NCBI GenBank assembly: GCA_023356515.1
Contig: JAKQYG010000254.1
Location: 1 to 6,168 of the forward strand
Reading direction: 5' to 3'
From: Trichodesmium sp. MAG_R04
GTDB taxonomy: Bacteria; Cyanobacteriota; Cyanobacteriia; Cyanobacteriales; Microcoleaceae
DNA: 6,168 nucleotides
The position numbers were made by a program, and so were the translations under genes. The notes under the pieces are model-generated. The model saw only the letters and a program-made list of their open reading frames with translations, searched no databases and was not told the origin of the DNA. This document shows, piece after piece, positions 5,986 to 6,168 of the stretch. Position 1 is the first letter of the stretch; every line of letters begins with the position of its first letter.

Positions 5986-6034
5986 AGTTGTTTTTGAGTA
6001 TTTAAAGTTAAATTTACTGTAGGAGAATTTCACA

Positions 6035-6168
6035 GAACTTCCTTGAACTTTTTACTGCCCAGCAAAGATAAGTCGAAAATTTTACCTATGCCAAGACCAG
6101 GCTTAGATGATGAGGATTTGTTATAAATGACTTATCTTTGCTGGGCAGTAAAAAGTTCAAGGAAGTTC
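6035..6168. repeat. 40-bp perfect inverted repeat with 54-bp centre
   Basis: Bases 6035-6074 and 6129-6168 are perfect reverse complements over 40 bp; pairing stops abruptly at the inner ends. Each arm carries GAACTT twice (GAACTTCCTTGAACTT on the left). The outer right end coincides with the window edge, so a target-site duplication cannot be tested. The 54-bp centre contains a 13-codon frame including stop (6088-6126, MPRPGLDDEDLL) with no support as a gene. It could be a MITE with long terminal repeats, a long hairpin, or an assembly foldback. It lies just upstream of the small membrane protein gene and could carry or displace its promoter. Confidence 0.8.

Noticed and set aside
6088..6126. 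12-residue peptide frame in the centre of the inverted repeat
   Set aside because: Too short and without a ribosome binding site or family match.

Overview
The window looks like a piece of an AT-rich filamentous cyanobacterial chromosome. Three things point there: an unmistakable psbM (a photosystem II subunit), two HIP1 octamers (GCGATCGC) inside the first gene, and a cyanobacterial style of TolC-like outer-membrane protein. Long AT-rich intergenic stretches carrying remnants of IS200/IS605 elements fit a Trichodesmium/Okeania-like genome, but that placement is inferred from style and not proven.

Layout. Positions 1-252 are non-coding as far as I can see. At 253-1137 (+) lies an alpha/beta-fold hydrolase with an intact Ser-Asp-His triad. 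The gene-poor stretch 1138-1905 holds a small GC-rich hairpin, the decayed 3' end of an IS200/IS605-type tnpB gene with its right-end hairpin (1257-1576), and a strong 18-bp hairpin (1760-1800). Then, all on the minus strand and read from right to left, come a long TolC-family gene (5297 to 2646), a small [2Fe-2S] ferredoxin gene (2362 to 2057) and psbM (2013 to 1906). Only 43 bases separate ferredoxin and psbM, so they are probably co-transcribed; the TolC gene is 283 bases further upstream and is probably its own unit.

At 5574-5827 sits a compact, GC-rich, non-autonomous element. Its left-end and right-end hairpins and its TTAC / TCAA edges are those expected of an IS200/IS605 (Y1 transposase) derivative. 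Its right end matches the right end left beside the tnpB remnant at 1543-1576. It has landed exactly on the stop codon of a small one-helix membrane protein gene (minus strand, 5985 to 5824): removing the element restores a TAG stop at the junction. Its interior can be folded into a long-range stem with a possible pseudoknot, so it may encode an omega-RNA-like (reRNA) scaffold.

The window ends with a perfect 40-bp inverted repeat (6035-6074 / 6129-6168) around a 54-bp centre. This is a MITE-like unit, a giant hairpin, or an assembly artefact.

How the genes work together: ferredoxin and psbM are the only pair with a clear functional and transcriptional link (photosynthetic electron transfer and photosystem II). 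The hydrolase, the TolC-like export channel and the small membrane protein show no evident shared pathway. The most unusual content is the pair of related IS200/IS605 relics and the half-low-complexity TolC protein.
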